Below are positions 9,307 through 17,188 of a DNA stretch of 64,000 nt, one piece after another. The DNA lies in the NCBI GenBank assembly GCA_023388995.1, contig JAEWFD010000004.1, positions 62,001-126,000 of the forward strand. The letters run 5' to 3'. Each line of letters begins with the position of its first letter. The stretch's first letter is position 1. The notes beneath the pieces are model-generated. The model did not search any database, was not told where the DNA came from, and was given only the letters and a program-made list of their open reading frames with translations. This DNA comes from Bacillota bacterium (GTDB lineage: Bacteria; Bacillota_I; Bacilli_A; Erysipelotrichales; Erysipelotrichaceae). A program made the position numbers and the translations under genes.

Positions 9307-9335
9307 ATTATATTCCCCCAAGAAAGCGCTGTCAA
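9307..9335 (-). promoter_or_regulatory. Consensus sigma-A promoter of the nucleoside operon
   Basis: On the minus strand TTGACA (9330-9335), a 17 bp spacer and TATAAT (9307-9312) match the consensus at every position. The start site would be near 9300. A fully consensus promoter fits a strongly repressed operon. The remaining bases to 9540 are A/T-rich, with no gene visible. Confidence 0.85.
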
Positions 9336-9540
9336 TCATTTTTTTAAGATTACTTTTTATTTTCGCAATCTGAATTTTGCTTCATATTTTCTTGTATTGT
9401 CGGAGTTATGGCTAAGATGCCTTTGTATCTATCCCCCTATGATCAGCAATATTCATGCAAACACGGCGAGGACTAGCCAGTTGTATGAAAATTCCATACA
9501 ACTCCCAAGTAGACCAACCAACAATTATTTCACCTCACCC

Positions 9541-9570
9541 TTGTCTTTGAATTCAAAGTGGTGTTATGAT
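9541..9570 (+). promoter_or_regulatory. Probable promoter of the deaminase gene
   Basis: TTGTCT (9541-9546), an 18 bp spacer and TATGAT (9565-9570) lie 30 bp upstream of the start codon at 9600. The LacI-type operators are over 250 bp away, so this gene is probably not under that regulator. Confidence 0.5.
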
Positions 9571-9599
9571 ACATGACAACACAGGCTAGGAGATTTATT

Positions 9600-10907
9600 A
9601 TGAAAACACAAATCCGCAATGTCATCCTCCTTACGATGAATCATACCAATGATATCTTGCAAAATGCTACCATCACCTTTGAAGATGATCGTATCATTGC
9701 CATTAATGAAGAAAAAGAAGCTGATTACATCGTGGATGGAGAGGGTGCCATCTGCATGCCAGGCATGATTAATACCCATGCGCATTTCTCTATGATCCCG
9801 TTTCGTTCCTTGCAGGACGATTGTCCTGACCGCCTGCGCAAATTCTTGCTGCCGCTGGAAGAAAAAGCAATGAATGCTGCTCTAGCCAAGGCCGCCTGCA
9901 AAGTCGCAATTGCCGAAAGCTTGCTGGCTGGTGTTACCACAGTGCTTGACATGTATTACTTCCCGGAAACGCTGGCAAGCTGCTATGCGGAAATGAATAT
10001 GCGTGCTGTGGTTGCCGAAACCATTATCAATCAACCTTCCTGCGATGCCAAAGAAGCGCATGGCGGATTGGCAATCGCCAAAGCATTCCTCCCTGCTTAT
10101 CATAAGCATCCTTTGATTACACCGGCAATTGCGCCGCATTCACCGGTCACTAATACGGAAGCCGCTTTAAAAGAAGCAATGGAACTGGCGAAGCAATATA
10201 ACACACTTCTGACCATGCATGTGAGTGAAATGGACTATGAGATGGATTACTTCCAAAAACAATATCAGATGACACCAGTTGCCTATTTAGACTCGATTGG
10301 CATGCTCAATGAGCACTGTGTATTAGCTCATGCAATCCATGTGACAGATGAAGATTGCCGATTGATCAAAAAACGCGGTGCGCGGATTTCCCATTGCATC
10401 GGTTCTAATACGAAAGCTGGCAAAGGGATTGCGCCTGTGAAACGAATGCTTGAACATGGCATTGCTGTCGGGCTTGGTACAGATGGCCCGGCAAGCGGCA
10501 ATACTTTGGATTTGTTTACGCAGATGAATCTGTTTGCCAAATTTCATAAAGTTGCCAATCATGACCGCAGCATTTTCCCGGCAAAAGAAATCGTTGAACT
10601 TGCCACAATATCGGGTGCTAAAGTATTGCGGCTGGATCACGAAATTGGCTCCCTCGAAGTTGGGAAAAAAGCTGATATCGTTCTCGTTGAAACAAAAGCA
10701 GTAAATATGTTTCCGCTTCATGATCCTATGTCTGCTTTGGTATATAGCGCTAATGCAGCGAATGTCAATCATGTCTTTGTGAATGGTACTCAAGTAGTCA
10801 AGAACAAGCAATTGCTTATTCAGGATCTTACTCAGCTTATTGATGACTGCCGTACAGCAATGCATCAATTTACCACAGAAGCAGAAATCCTACAGCGCGC
10901 GCTGTAG
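9600..10907 (+). CDS. Amidohydrolase, MTA/SAH deaminase-like
   Basis: A 435-residue metal-dependent amidohydrolase of the TrzN/MtaD/ATZ group. The metal-binding NTHAHFSM comes early (near residue 60), followed by MHVSEMDYE, CVLAHAIHV and GLGTDGPASGNTLDLF. These are the His and Asp ligands and the usual signature of 5'-methylthioadenosine / S-adenosylhomocysteine deaminases. The reaction would be hydrolytic deamination of an adenosine derivative; related guanine or chlorohydrolase activities cannot be excluded. I chose ATG 9600 over the in-frame start 27 bp upstream because TAGGAG lies seven bases before it. It is a single-gene unit whose terminator overlaps its own stop codon. It adds to the purine salvage theme of the neighbouring operon. 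Confidence 0.87.
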   Translation: MKTQIRNVILLTMNHTNDILQNATITFEDDRIIAINEEKEADYIVDGEGAICMPGMINTHAHFSMIPFRSLQDDCPDRLRKFLLPLEEKAMNAALAKAACKVAIAESLLAGVTTVLDMYYFPETLASCYAEMNMRAVVAETIINQPSCDAKEAHGGLAIAKAFLPAYHKHPLITPAIAPHSPVTNTEAALKEAMELAKQYNTLLTMHVSEMDYEMDYFQKQYQMTPVAYLDSIGMLNEHCVLAHAIHVTDEDCRLIKKRGARISHCIGSNTKAGKGIAPVKRMLEHGIAVGLGTDGPASGNTLDLFTQMNLFAKFHKVANHDRSIFPAKEIVELATISGAKVLRLDHEIGSLEVGKKADIVLVETKAVNMFPLHDPMSALVYSANAANVNHVFVNGTQVVKNKQLLIQDLTQLIDDCRTAMHQFTTEAEILQRAL

Positions 10908-10917
10908 GATCTTTTTT
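10887..10917 (+). terminator. Rho-independent terminator overlapping the stop codon
   Basis: ATCCTACAGC (10887-10896) and GCTGTAGGAT (10901-10910) form a perfect stem, followed by CTTTTTT. The TAG stop of the deaminase gene (10905-10907) lies inside the 3' arm. Confidence 0.9.
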
Positions 10918-10925
10918 CCTGGATA

Positions 10926-11951
10926 TTATATTTTCGTTGAAGCAATTTCGCGAAGCACTGCCGTATCATACATAAAATATTTCAACTGATCAACTGTCGA
11001 AACAGTCTCATCAATTCGTTTAAAATAAGCTTCTATTTTCTGCAGAACATGACGATACATTGGGTCCGGATGCTGAATCTTCTTACCAAGACTCATTTCC
11101 TTGAAGTAATAAAAAATTAATGTTGGCATGAATTCAAAGCAGGAACTTTCAATCCAGAAGTCTACCTGATCTAACGGTGGATTGTATTGTTCCAACAGTT
11201 TAGCAATCAACTGAAAGCCATCATCACTGGATTTCCAAATATCTGCAAATACATAGTCGAACTGTTTCAAATAACCTTCATTGAAATACGAAAAGGCATC
11301 ACCTTCTACAATTTGAATTGGTATGTGATCAGGAAACTGCGGCAGCAAAAATTCTTGAAACATCGCAATGACTTCCTTGGATCGTTCGATTACCGTGATT
11401 GATGTTACATTGGGATTGCGCATCGCCATGAATATAAAATATCCGATCCCCAAACCAAAAGCCAATACATTACCCTTTGCTTTCGCGGCACAAGGATCAA
11501 TGGTATTTGCCTCGGAAGGAGAATCCAGCATCCATACTTCATCATTCTGCCAAAGCACCGCTGCTTCATAAGGTTGATCTAGTGCCCGTAGTGTCATCCA
11601 GTCACCCAATTCTCTATTTTCATCATAGTGAATCGAAGAAACATGGAATAATTCATTGGCAGGCATTACCTCTTTGCTGAACTTAAAATCTTGATGTTTG
11701 ATCGTATCCAGCCTGATCGTGGATTGATATGGTGTTTTTTGATATGCTTCCGCTGAAATAAACAAAGATGGCCATTTGCTGCGATCGCCACCAAATTCCT
11801 GAAACCCTGCTGCTTGCATCTGCTCTTGCAATTCCAATTCAGTATCATGGTCTACATATGCTCCGATAAATTCATTCTTATATTCATTTTGAACCGCTGT
11901 CAGGCAGCGATCAAAAAATGCCAGTATTTCTTCGTTGCGCTCTATTCTCAT
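10926..11951 (-). CDS. Methyltransferase-fold protein, spermidine synthase-like
   Basis: A 341-residue protein I do not recognise as a named enzyme. The middle has a Rossmann methyltransferase pattern: VLAFGLGIGYFIF (motif I, near residue 164), then ITVIERSKEVIAMF with an acidic residue at the end of strand 2, VEGDAFSYF and FDYVFADIW. This order matches class I SAM-binding or spermidine-synthase-like folds. The 150 residues before it and the C-terminal 90 residues carry no motif I can name. It stands alone, with its own weak promoter (11986-12015), and converges on the deaminase gene. A small-molecule methyl- or aminopropyl-transferase is possible, but the substrate is unknown. Confidence 0.6.
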   Translation of the reverse strand: MRIERNEEILAFFDRCLTAVQNEYKNEFIGAYVDHDTELELQEQMQAAGFQEFGGDRSKWPSLFISAEAYQKTPYQSTIRLDTIKHQDFKFSKEVMPANELFHVSSIHYDENRELGDWMTLRALDQPYEAAVLWQNDEVWMLDSPSEANTIDPCAAKAKGNVLAFGLGIGYFIFMAMRNPNVTSITVIERSKEVIAMFQEFLLPQFPDHIPIQIVEGDAFSYFNEGYLKQFDYVFADIWKSSDDGFQLIAKLLEQYNPPLDQVDFWIESSCFEFMPTLIFYYFKEMSLGKKIQHPDPMYRHVLQKIEAYFKRIDETVSTVDQLKYFMYDTAVLREIASTKI

Positions 11952-11985
11952 ATTCTTTACCTCTTCTGTAAGCTCTCTTTTATCA

Positions 11986-12015
11986 TATATAGTTTACCAT
12001 GTTTTCTCTTGTCAG
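11986..12015 (-). promoter_or_regulatory. Probable promoter of the methyltransferase-like gene
   Basis: CTGACA (12010-12015), an 18 bp spacer and TATATA (11986-11991) on the minus strand, 35 bp before the start codon. Moderate match only. Confidence 0.45.
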
Positions 12016-12123
12016 GAAATAAATAGAATACAGCGATGTTATGCATTGCTCTATATGCTTGTATCAAGTCACTCCTCAAAGACTCATTCAACTAAAAGCG
12101 GTATATCGTATGAGAAATATATC

Positions 12124-12170
12124 AATAAAAAAACTACAGCAGGCAACCATTAGATCACCTGCTGTAGTTT
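12124..12170 (-). terminator. Rho-independent terminator
   Basis: AAACTACAGCAGG (minus-strand 5' arm at 12158-12170) pairs over 13 bp with CCTGCTGTAGTTT (12131-12143) and is followed by TTTTATTG. It ends transcription coming from the regulator gene at 12340 or from a short RNA in front of it. Confidence 0.85.
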
Positions 12171-12256
12171 GATAAAAGTATGTCACCACAAATCCTTAAC
12201 TTAAATATTAAGTTACCCCAATCGGCTAATCTTGAAATAACCGCATGTTTATTATA
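12124..12256 (-). ncRNA. Candidate short transcript with strong terminator
   Basis: A TATAAT (12251-12256, minus) with a poor -35 lies 84 bp after the stop of the regulator gene at 12340. A transcript from it would run about 120 bases to the terminator at 12124-12170. It contains a perfect 19 bp palindrome (12197-12215). No convincing ORF with a ribosome site lies inside. It may be a small RNA, or the 3' UTR of the regulator transcript. The rest of 11952-12339 shows no gene. Confidence 0.3.
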
Positions 12257-12339
12257 CGATACTTTTTGCTTTTATTAAAAAAATGCGAATTTATTTGAAA
12301 ATGCCATACTTTATGCCGAAAAACTAATATAACGTTAAA

Positions 12340-13653
12340 TCAGTACACTAATTTTAGTTTATTGTACCTTATTGAAAATTTTTGAGCGATACTATATTCT
12401 TTGGTACGGTCAGCAATCAAGTCTAATTCTTCTTGAAATATCTCATATAAAAGCTCATTATTACCATTAATTTGAGACATTATATGATCATTAATGTACA
12501 TTTCTAACTTTTTTAATTGATCATACGAAATTTCTTCCGCAATTCTTAAATTTGCGATTTTCAGTTCATCGCGCAATTGATAATACCGATATATAATTTG
12601 GAAACGCTCTGAGCAACTTTTAATCGGATACAATGCAAAATTAATCTTAGGAAGGTCACACAGTTCTAACATATATCGCATATACAAAGCCGCATCTTGA
12701 ATGCTGCCGGGATCAAGAGCAATCGCTTTGGAATACATCTCATAAGCTCGTTCATAGCGCTTCTGATAAAAATATTGCATTCCCAAACTATAATATGTTC
12801 TCCCTTTCTTTGCATTGGTAAAAGACAACTCCGGCTGCTCCAGCAAGGCTTCCAGTTCTTCCAAGTAAATAAAGACATCATTTTGTTTCATATTTAAGCA
12901 TAAGGAAATCAAAACCATATCAATTGAAGCCAGCAAGTTGCTGTTTTGGACTTTAATCAAACGTTCCCGCAACTCCAAGCATGTATTGTAGGCATTGATT
13001 ACCCGCCGGTTGAACATCAGCTGTAGTATGCGATTGCAGTACAAAAGATCATTGGTTTCTTCTTCTAACTTGATTTGCAGGCTAACCGCGTTTAACTTTA
13101 GAGTATCGAAAAAAGTTTGATGACAATATCGGTACACCAACTCTTTTACAATAATACGCACCGGTTCCACAAATACCGGATAGATCACCAAATACTTTTC
13201 ATAGTGCTCTTGCTTCATTTTCTTGAAATGCAGATACTGGTCTCGAATGATATTCATAAGTTCTACATATTCAGAATATAAGAAATAATTGCTATATGGT
13301 TCTAAAATACCAAGGATGCGATTTGTAAGACTTTTAAGCAGTTCATATTTGCCATATTCAATCGAATGCAGCAATTCTTCAAACAATTGATTTAATTGCT
13401 GAATTTCAAATATCTTTAGTTCCTTTTCTTCAAATCCAAGCTTATGGATTAATTGCTGATAAGTCTCTGCATGATAGGTTGCTTCGCCAATTTTCAATTT
13501 GCGATAAGTTTGTTCGGAACATATTTTTTTTCCATCTTCACCAATCAGGAAATGCTTAATTTGCCAATCATCAGCTTGTGTATTGAATGCTTCATTTGCT
13601 CTATAATATTCAATTAAAATCCCCCATGTTACTTTCATGGTTTTTCTAAGCAT
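12340..13653 (-). CDS. RRNPP-like regulator paralogue 1 (XRE-like + TPR)
   Basis: A 437-residue protein, the first of four paralogues in this region. The N-terminal 75 residues look like an atypical XRE-type DNA-binding domain: WGILIEYYR, an insertion of about 20 residues, ICSEQTYRKLKIGEA and a closing LIHKLGF. The remainder is helical with TPR-like pieces such as YYSLGMQYFYQKRYERAYEMY, as in Rgg/PlcR/Rap-type peptide receptors. A shared motif YRYCHQTFFD lies mid-protein, and SERFQIIYRYY lies near the C-terminus. The ATG has AGGAGGTGTATT upstream. Its -10 has no good -35, and a TACGGATT box lies upstream at 13722-13729, which suggests activated expression. It lies directly downstream of a secreted mini-peptide gene. 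Peptide sensing is inferred, not shown. Confidence 0.7.
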   Translation of the reverse strand: MLRKTMKVTWGILIEYYRANEAFNTQADDWQIKHFLIGEDGKKICSEQTYRKLKIGEATYHAETYQQLIHKLGFEEKELKIFEIQQLNQLFEELLHSIEYGKYELLKSLTNRILGILEPYSNYFLYSEYVELMNIIRDQYLHFKKMKQEHYEKYLVIYPVFVEPVRIIVKELVYRYCHQTFFDTLKLNAVSLQIKLEEETNDLLYCNRILQLMFNRRVINAYNTCLELRERLIKVQNSNLLASIDMVLISLCLNMKQNDVFIYLEELEALLEQPELSFTNAKKGRTYYSLGMQYFYQKRYERAYEMYSKAIALDPGSIQDAALYMRYMLELCDLPKINFALYPIKSCSERFQIIYRYYQLRDELKIANLRIAEEISYDQLKKLEMYINDHIMSQINGNNELLYEIFQEELDLIADRTKEYSIAQKFSIRYNKLKLVY

Positions 13654-13721
13654 AATACACCTCCTGCATATTTATTTTACAGGATATAGAACTGTTTTGA
13701 AAGCGAAAAATCTCGACAGAT

Positions 13722-13729
13722 TACGGATT
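13722..13729 (+). promoter_or_regulatory. TACGGATT box upstream of regulator 1
   Basis: TACGGATT within ATTACGGATTGCAATT, 69 bp before the start of the 12340-13653 gene. Two more copies lie upstream of the peptide gene (14031-14038, and inverted at 14077-14084), and a near copy lies at 19791-19796. A binding site for one of the paralogous regulators is the simplest reading. Confidence 0.5.
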
Positions 13730-13780
13730 GCAATTAAACGTTCATGAAGATAAAAAGATTAAATGTTGTGTGAATAAACT

Positions 13781-13814
13781 TAAAAAGAAAAGTCAAGCTA
13801 GCCAGCCTGACTTT
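13781..13814 (-). terminator. Terminator of the peptide gene
   Basis: On the minus strand AAAGTCAGGC and GCTTGACTTT form a nine-of-ten bp stem with a six-base loop, followed by TCTTTTTA. It lies 42 bp after the stop of the 38-residue ORF and closes a one-gene transcription unit. Confidence 0.8.
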
Positions 13815-13855
13815 CTTTGCATGTGAACGAATATATTTAGGAAACATTAATTGCT

Positions 13856-13972
13856 TCACCAAATAACACAACCTGGATGCATGCACAAAGGTCTAATGAT
13901 TCCATCTTGTGGTGTAGGAATCACGATCACTCCTAATAAGCCGATCAAAGCAAATAGTTTAATTAGTTTCAT
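13856..13972 (-). CDS. 38-residue secreted peptide, candidate pheromone precursor
   Basis: A small gene with every sign of being real: a TATAAT at 13998-14003, a purine-rich ribosome site AAAGAAAGGAAG nine bases before the ATG, 38 codons and its own terminator. The product starts MKLIKLFALIGLLGVIVI (two lysines then a hydrophobic core, a compact Sec-type signal) and ends in a short tail PLCMHPGCVIW with two cysteines five apart. Pheromone precursors of Rgg, PlcR and Rap-type receptors have exactly this layout. The gene lies between two RRNPP-like regulators and is flanked by TACGGATT boxes. A small membrane protein or bacteriocin is the main alternative. The mature form cannot be read from the sequence. 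Confidence 0.75.
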   Translation of the reverse strand: MKLIKLFALIGLLGVIVIPTPQDGIIRPLCMHPGCVIW

Positions 13973-13997
13973 AAAATATCTTCCTTTCTTTAAGGTT

Positions 13998-14026
13998 ATT
14001 ATATTACAATTTTAGGAAACTTTTAA
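13998..14026 (-). promoter_or_regulatory. Peptide-gene promoter, weak -35
   Basis: TATAAT (13998-14003) with TTAAAA (14021-14026) at 17 bp on the minus strand. The poor -35 with a TACGGATT box five bases upstream of it is the usual layout of an activator-dependent promoter. Confidence 0.6.
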
Positions 14027-14030
14027 AAAT

Positions 14031-14084
14031 TACGGATTTATTATTTTTTATATCCTTAACGCAAAAAATTCTTACAATCCGTAT
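14031..14084. promoter_or_regulatory. Inverted pair of TACGGATT boxes
   Basis: TACGGATT at 14031-14038 and its inverse AATCCGTA at 14077-14084, start-to-start 46 bp. The proximal copy abuts the -35 of the peptide gene. The stretch 14085-14145 holds only the A/T-rich tail after regulator 2. Confidence 0.55.
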
Positions 14085-14145
14085 TATTTTCGCCATTAGT
14101 AATATTTGTGGTATAATTACTTTTATCGAGACTTACTTTTTTTAC

Positions 14146-15462
14146 CTATAATGTAGTTTGTTCTTCAAACTTTTCCATTTTTAATCTGAATTTTCTTGCA
14201 TTTGTATAACTAAATGAAACTCCAGCGATCCAATCCACTTCTTTTTGGAATAAGTCTATTAAAATTTTTTCTCCATTTAATAATGGAACTATTTCCTTCA
14301 GTATGTAAACATCTAGTATTTTTAATTTCTCCTTAACTTCCATATTGCTTTCAATGGAGCGAAGATAATCATCCTTCAAATCAAAATATCGATATAATGT
14401 TTGAAATCTCATTGAATAAGCTTGTGGATCAAATGTAAGCAAATCATATGGTTCAACTTCATAAAAATACATGGTATGCCTAACATAAATACCTGCTTCT
14501 TGAAAACATAGTTGGTTTAATCTTATTGCTTGGCATAAATATTCATAGCCCTTTTTTATAATTTTTCGCGAATAAAATTGCATCCCCAGTGTATAATAGC
14601 ATTTCGCTTTTCGTTGCGTTGATATTTGCGAACCATATTTCAGTAATGTAGTCTCAATGATTTGCGTGTAGTAATCGATCTTACTTGCTTGAAGGTTTGC
14701 ACAAATAGATACTAAAATGCAATATACTGAAACCAATAAATCATAGTTTTCTGTTGATTCAAGGTAAACGACCAATGACTCCGCATTCTTATAAGCATCT
14801 AGCGCATTTTTATTGAACATTAATTGACCGATATAGTTGACTCTCATCATCGCATCCATCTCATTCTTCAAATCAATACGCTCACTTAACTCATTCAACT
14901 TCGTGATATCATGATATGTAAGATGACAATATCGGTATAATAACTCCTTAATTATCACTTGCAGGCTTTCCTCAAACGCATTCCAAATCTCATAGTACTT
15001 TAAATATGTTTTCTCATACATCAGAATTGATTCTAAATAATATTTTCGAATCACTTTAATAATCTCAATATTCTCACTAAAAAATAAGCTTTGCTCATAT
15101 CCATTCAATATGGCTAATGCCTGCACAGAATATAAGTCGATATTATGATTGTCATTTCGCTCAACAGCTTCAAGCAGTTTGCGATAGATAAATGATAGTT
15201 TATTAGATGTACTTAAATCCATTCCTTGAAACACAAAACCAAGCCTTCTGATCAAACAATCATACACTGCATCATCATCTGTGTGTTCACCACCAGACAT
15301 TCTTTTATACGTTTTATCTGTACATAAAAGTCTGCCCGATTTACCTTTAATGAAATTGCATACACGCCATTTACTGTCTTTGGTAGCTTCTAATTTCTGC
15401 TTTCTATAATATTCGATCAAAATACCCACGCCGTCTTTTAATTCGTCGTTTAGAATAAACAT
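14146..15462 (-). CDS. RRNPP-like regulator paralogue 2 (XRE-like + TPR)
   Basis: A 438-residue paralogue starting MFILNDEL. It shows the same N-terminal block: VGILIEYYR, the variable insertion and LLCTDKTYKRMSGGE. The central YRYCHLTYHD, the TPR-like piece YYTLGMQFYSRKIIKKGYEYL and SMRFQTLYRYF near the C-terminus are also shared. I start at ATG 15462, with AAGGAG eight bases upstream, rather than the GTG or ATG a few codons earlier, because three paralogues share the start MFIL. It has a good promoter of its own without a TACGGATT box, so it may be made constitutively. It is the gene immediately upstream of the peptide gene and so a prime candidate receptor. Confidence 0.72.
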   Translation of the reverse strand: MFILNDELKDGVGILIEYYRKQKLEATKDSKWRVCNFIKGKSGRLLCTDKTYKRMSGGEHTDDDAVYDCLIRRLGFVFQGMDLSTSNKLSFIYRKLLEAVERNDNHNIDLYSVQALAILNGYEQSLFFSENIEIIKVIRKYYLESILMYEKTYLKYYEIWNAFEESLQVIIKELLYRYCHLTYHDITKLNELSERIDLKNEMDAMMRVNYIGQLMFNKNALDAYKNAESLVVYLESTENYDLLVSVYCILVSICANLQASKIDYYTQIIETTLLKYGSQISTQRKAKCYYTLGMQFYSRKIIKKGYEYLCQAIRLNQLCFQEAGIYVRHTMYFYEVEPYDLLTFDPQAYSMRFQTLYRYFDLKDDYLRSIESNMEVKEKLKILDVYILKEIVPLLNGEKILIDLFQKEVDWIAGVSFSYTNARKFRLKMEKFEEQTTL

Positions 15463-15494
15463 GATCATCACTCCTTATACGTACAGCTAAGTGA

Positions 15495-15523
15495 ATTGTA
15501 CTATATTCAAGAACATACTACAA
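15495..15523 (-). promoter_or_regulatory. Promoter of regulator 2
   Basis: TTGTAG (15518-15523), 17 bp and TACAAT (15495-15500) on the minus strand, 33 bp before the start codon. The rest of the 165 bp gap to the previous gene holds that gene's terminator. Confidence 0.6.
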
Positions 15524-15573
15524 TCGAAATACGATAACCATTCTTATAAACAACAGTTTTCCAGCAAAGAAAC

Positions 15574-15614
15574 AAACAAATAATGGACAAAGCTGTACAA
15601 TGCTAACTTTGTCC
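15574..15614 (-). terminator. Terminator after regulator 3
   Basis: GGACAAAG (minus 5' arm, 15607-15614) pairs with CTTTGTCC (15585-15592) across a 14-base loop, then ATTATTTGTTTGTTT. Moderate strength, 23 bp after the stop. Confidence 0.6.
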
Positions 15615-15636
15615 TACGAGATAATTATTTGTGATG

Positions 15637-16965
15637 CTATAGGCGTGTTGTTGGGAAATATCTGCGGAAGAAATATGCGTCTTGATATTGATTTAACTGT
15701 GTTGCCAGCTCATTTAATTCTTCTTGGAAAATTTGAATCAGCAGCTGCTCATCTTGAAATAACAAGGGTTTAATTTGCTTCATGATATATTGCATTTGTC
15801 TTTTCTTTCTAGTTCTTCGCTCTTTCGCATCTGCTGGCTCTTTATTCTCCGAATAGCAACTCAATTCTTGACTGCTGAAATAGGTTTCCATCACAATAAA
15901 TTTATCATTTAATTGACGGATAACATTGGCTTCTTTAATTACAGTTTCCAAATTTATTGGCTCATTTTTTATTTTTCCAATATAGTATAAATAAATACCC
16001 GCTAACTCTACCAGCAAGGGATTAAATTGCATTGCCCGAAGCAGATGTTGCTTTGCAAGGTCATACTTCTGCTTGATCAGTAAATGTGAACCAACACTGT
16101 AAAAACATCTTCCTATTAAAAAACTAGATATATTGCTAGTCATAGCGACAGCAATTTCCTCCATTTTCTGAAGTTGCTCAAGCATTCCATCAGGATGCAA
16201 GTTGATGGAAAGTGTTGCAATAATAGAAACAGTTCGCAGATATAAAATATCATAGCCTTGCTGCTTCAGCATCGGCAACAGCATCTGTGCCTTTTCATAT
16301 GCTTCCGCACCATTGGTCTCCAACATATCCAAGTAAAGCTCACTTACTGCAAGCATCGGATCCGAATGCTTGGATAGTTCTAGTTTTTTGCGTAAAACAA
16401 GCAGTTCCCTTGAATCTCTGTACATCATGTAACAATATTCAATAATCAGATATTTGACAATAACCTGCCACTCATCATTAAATATAGGAATAATTTGCTG
16501 AAGCTTTTGATATTGGCGCAAACTCATCCACTGCATTTTAAAATACTGATTGATCAGTTTAATCACTTCAACATATTCTTGATAGTAAAAATAGGATTGA
16601 TACTTACGAAGACGCTTGCGTACTGTAATTGCTAAATGCATGATTTCACTTTGATTCCCTTGTTTCATCGCCTGCAGCAGAGCCTGACTGTATTCTTTGA
16701 ATATAATCTCCTCTTCTTTTTTTAAATTCTCAAATGAAACACCGAGCTTATCCAAGAAGATATCATATAGATCTTCTTTCAGCAGAGGAATGCCGCTTAT
16801 CATTTTGCGGTATGTACGATCCGAACAAATAAAGTAACCTCGCTCATCTTTGATGAAATTCATTTTTAGCCATCTTTTATTTTTTGTCAATTGATATCTT
16901 TCTTCTCGATAATATTCAATTAACAGACCTATCTTGCTTTTTAATTCCTGATTCAGGATAAACAC
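15637..16965 (-). CDS. RRNPP-like regulator paralogue 3 (XRE-like + TPR)
   Basis: A 442-residue paralogue with the family start MFILNQEL, then IGLLIEYYREERY, FICSDRTYRKMISG and YDIFLDKLG in the DNA-binding region. The central motif is altered (IEYCYMMYRD), and the late RYRY block is replaced by VMETYF, so this is the most diverged copy. The start codon is GTG at 16965, with GGGTGG seven bases before it. A basic patch RRTRKKRQ follows near residue 378. A promoter-like TTGCTG...TAGACT lies between the upstream terminator and the start. No peptide ORF is visible beside it. Confidence 0.7.
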   Translation of the reverse strand: MFILNQELKSKIGLLIEYYREERYQLTKNKRWLKMNFIKDERGYFICSDRTYRKMISGIPLLKEDLYDIFLDKLGVSFENLKKEEEIIFKEYSQALLQAMKQGNQSEIMHLAITVRKRLRKYQSYFYYQEYVEVIKLINQYFKMQWMSLRQYQKLQQIIPIFNDEWQVIVKYLIIEYCYMMYRDSRELLVLRKKLELSKHSDPMLAVSELYLDMLETNGAEAYEKAQMLLPMLKQQGYDILYLRTVSIIATLSINLHPDGMLEQLQKMEEIAVAMTSNISSFLIGRCFYSVGSHLLIKQKYDLAKQHLLRAMQFNPLLVELAGIYLYYIGKIKNEPINLETVIKEANVIRQLNDKFIVMETYFSSQELSCYSENKEPADAKERRTRKKRQMQYIMKQIKPLLFQDEQLLIQIFQEELNELATQLNQYQDAYFFRRYFPTTRL

Positions 16966-17014
16966 ACAACTTCCACCCTTCTTTCTCTAAGTCTAACTCA
17001 TTTTGTTTCATCCA

Positions 17015-17048
17015 GCAATAAAAAAGAGCTGATCATAAGATCAAGCTC
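17015..17048 (-). terminator. Terminator of the 369-aa / regulator 4 / 51-aa operon
   Basis: GAGCTTGATC (17039-17048 on the minus strand) pairs with GATCAGCTC (17026-17034) over a four-base loop with one bulge, followed by TTTTTATTG. The stop codon of the 51-residue ORF lies at the hairpin loop. Confidence 0.85.
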
Positions 17049-17188
17049 CCAATTGTATAAGCTTGCCCATCCAGTACAGGAGGATAAGACATTACAAGCT
17101 GAGGAAATTCCTCTTCTTTCGTCCATAAATCGGGACTATCCAAATCCAACTCTTGCTGATAGACATATACGTCAGTTCGAGGTATCAT
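17033..17188 (-). CDS. 51-residue ORF coupled to regulator 4
   Basis: This ORF begins in the stop codon of regulator 4 (ATGA overlap at 17185-17188), runs 51 codons and stops in the loop of the operon terminator. The product starts MIPRTDVYVYQQELDLDSPD, is acidic in its middle, and ends DGQAYTIGSLIL. It has no hydrophobic export signal. Position and coupling recall Rap/Phr cassettes, in which the signalling peptide gene overlaps the end of the receptor gene, but the missing signal sequence argues for another role or another export route. I do not recognise the sequence. It could also be a chance ORF in a 3' UTR. Confidence 0.45.
   Translation of the reverse strand: MIPRTDVYVYQQELDLDSPDLWTKEEEFPQLVMSYPPVLDGQAYTIGSLIL

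Noticed and set aside
11957..12067. Short minus-strand frame (TTG start, about 36 codons) before the methyltransferase-like gene
   Set aside because: A GAGGAG lies near the TTG, but the frame crosses the promoter of the next gene and shows no motif.
12060..12190. GTG-started frame of about 32 codons near the terminator at 12124-12170
   Set aside because: It reads through the strong terminator, so the mRNA would end inside the frame.
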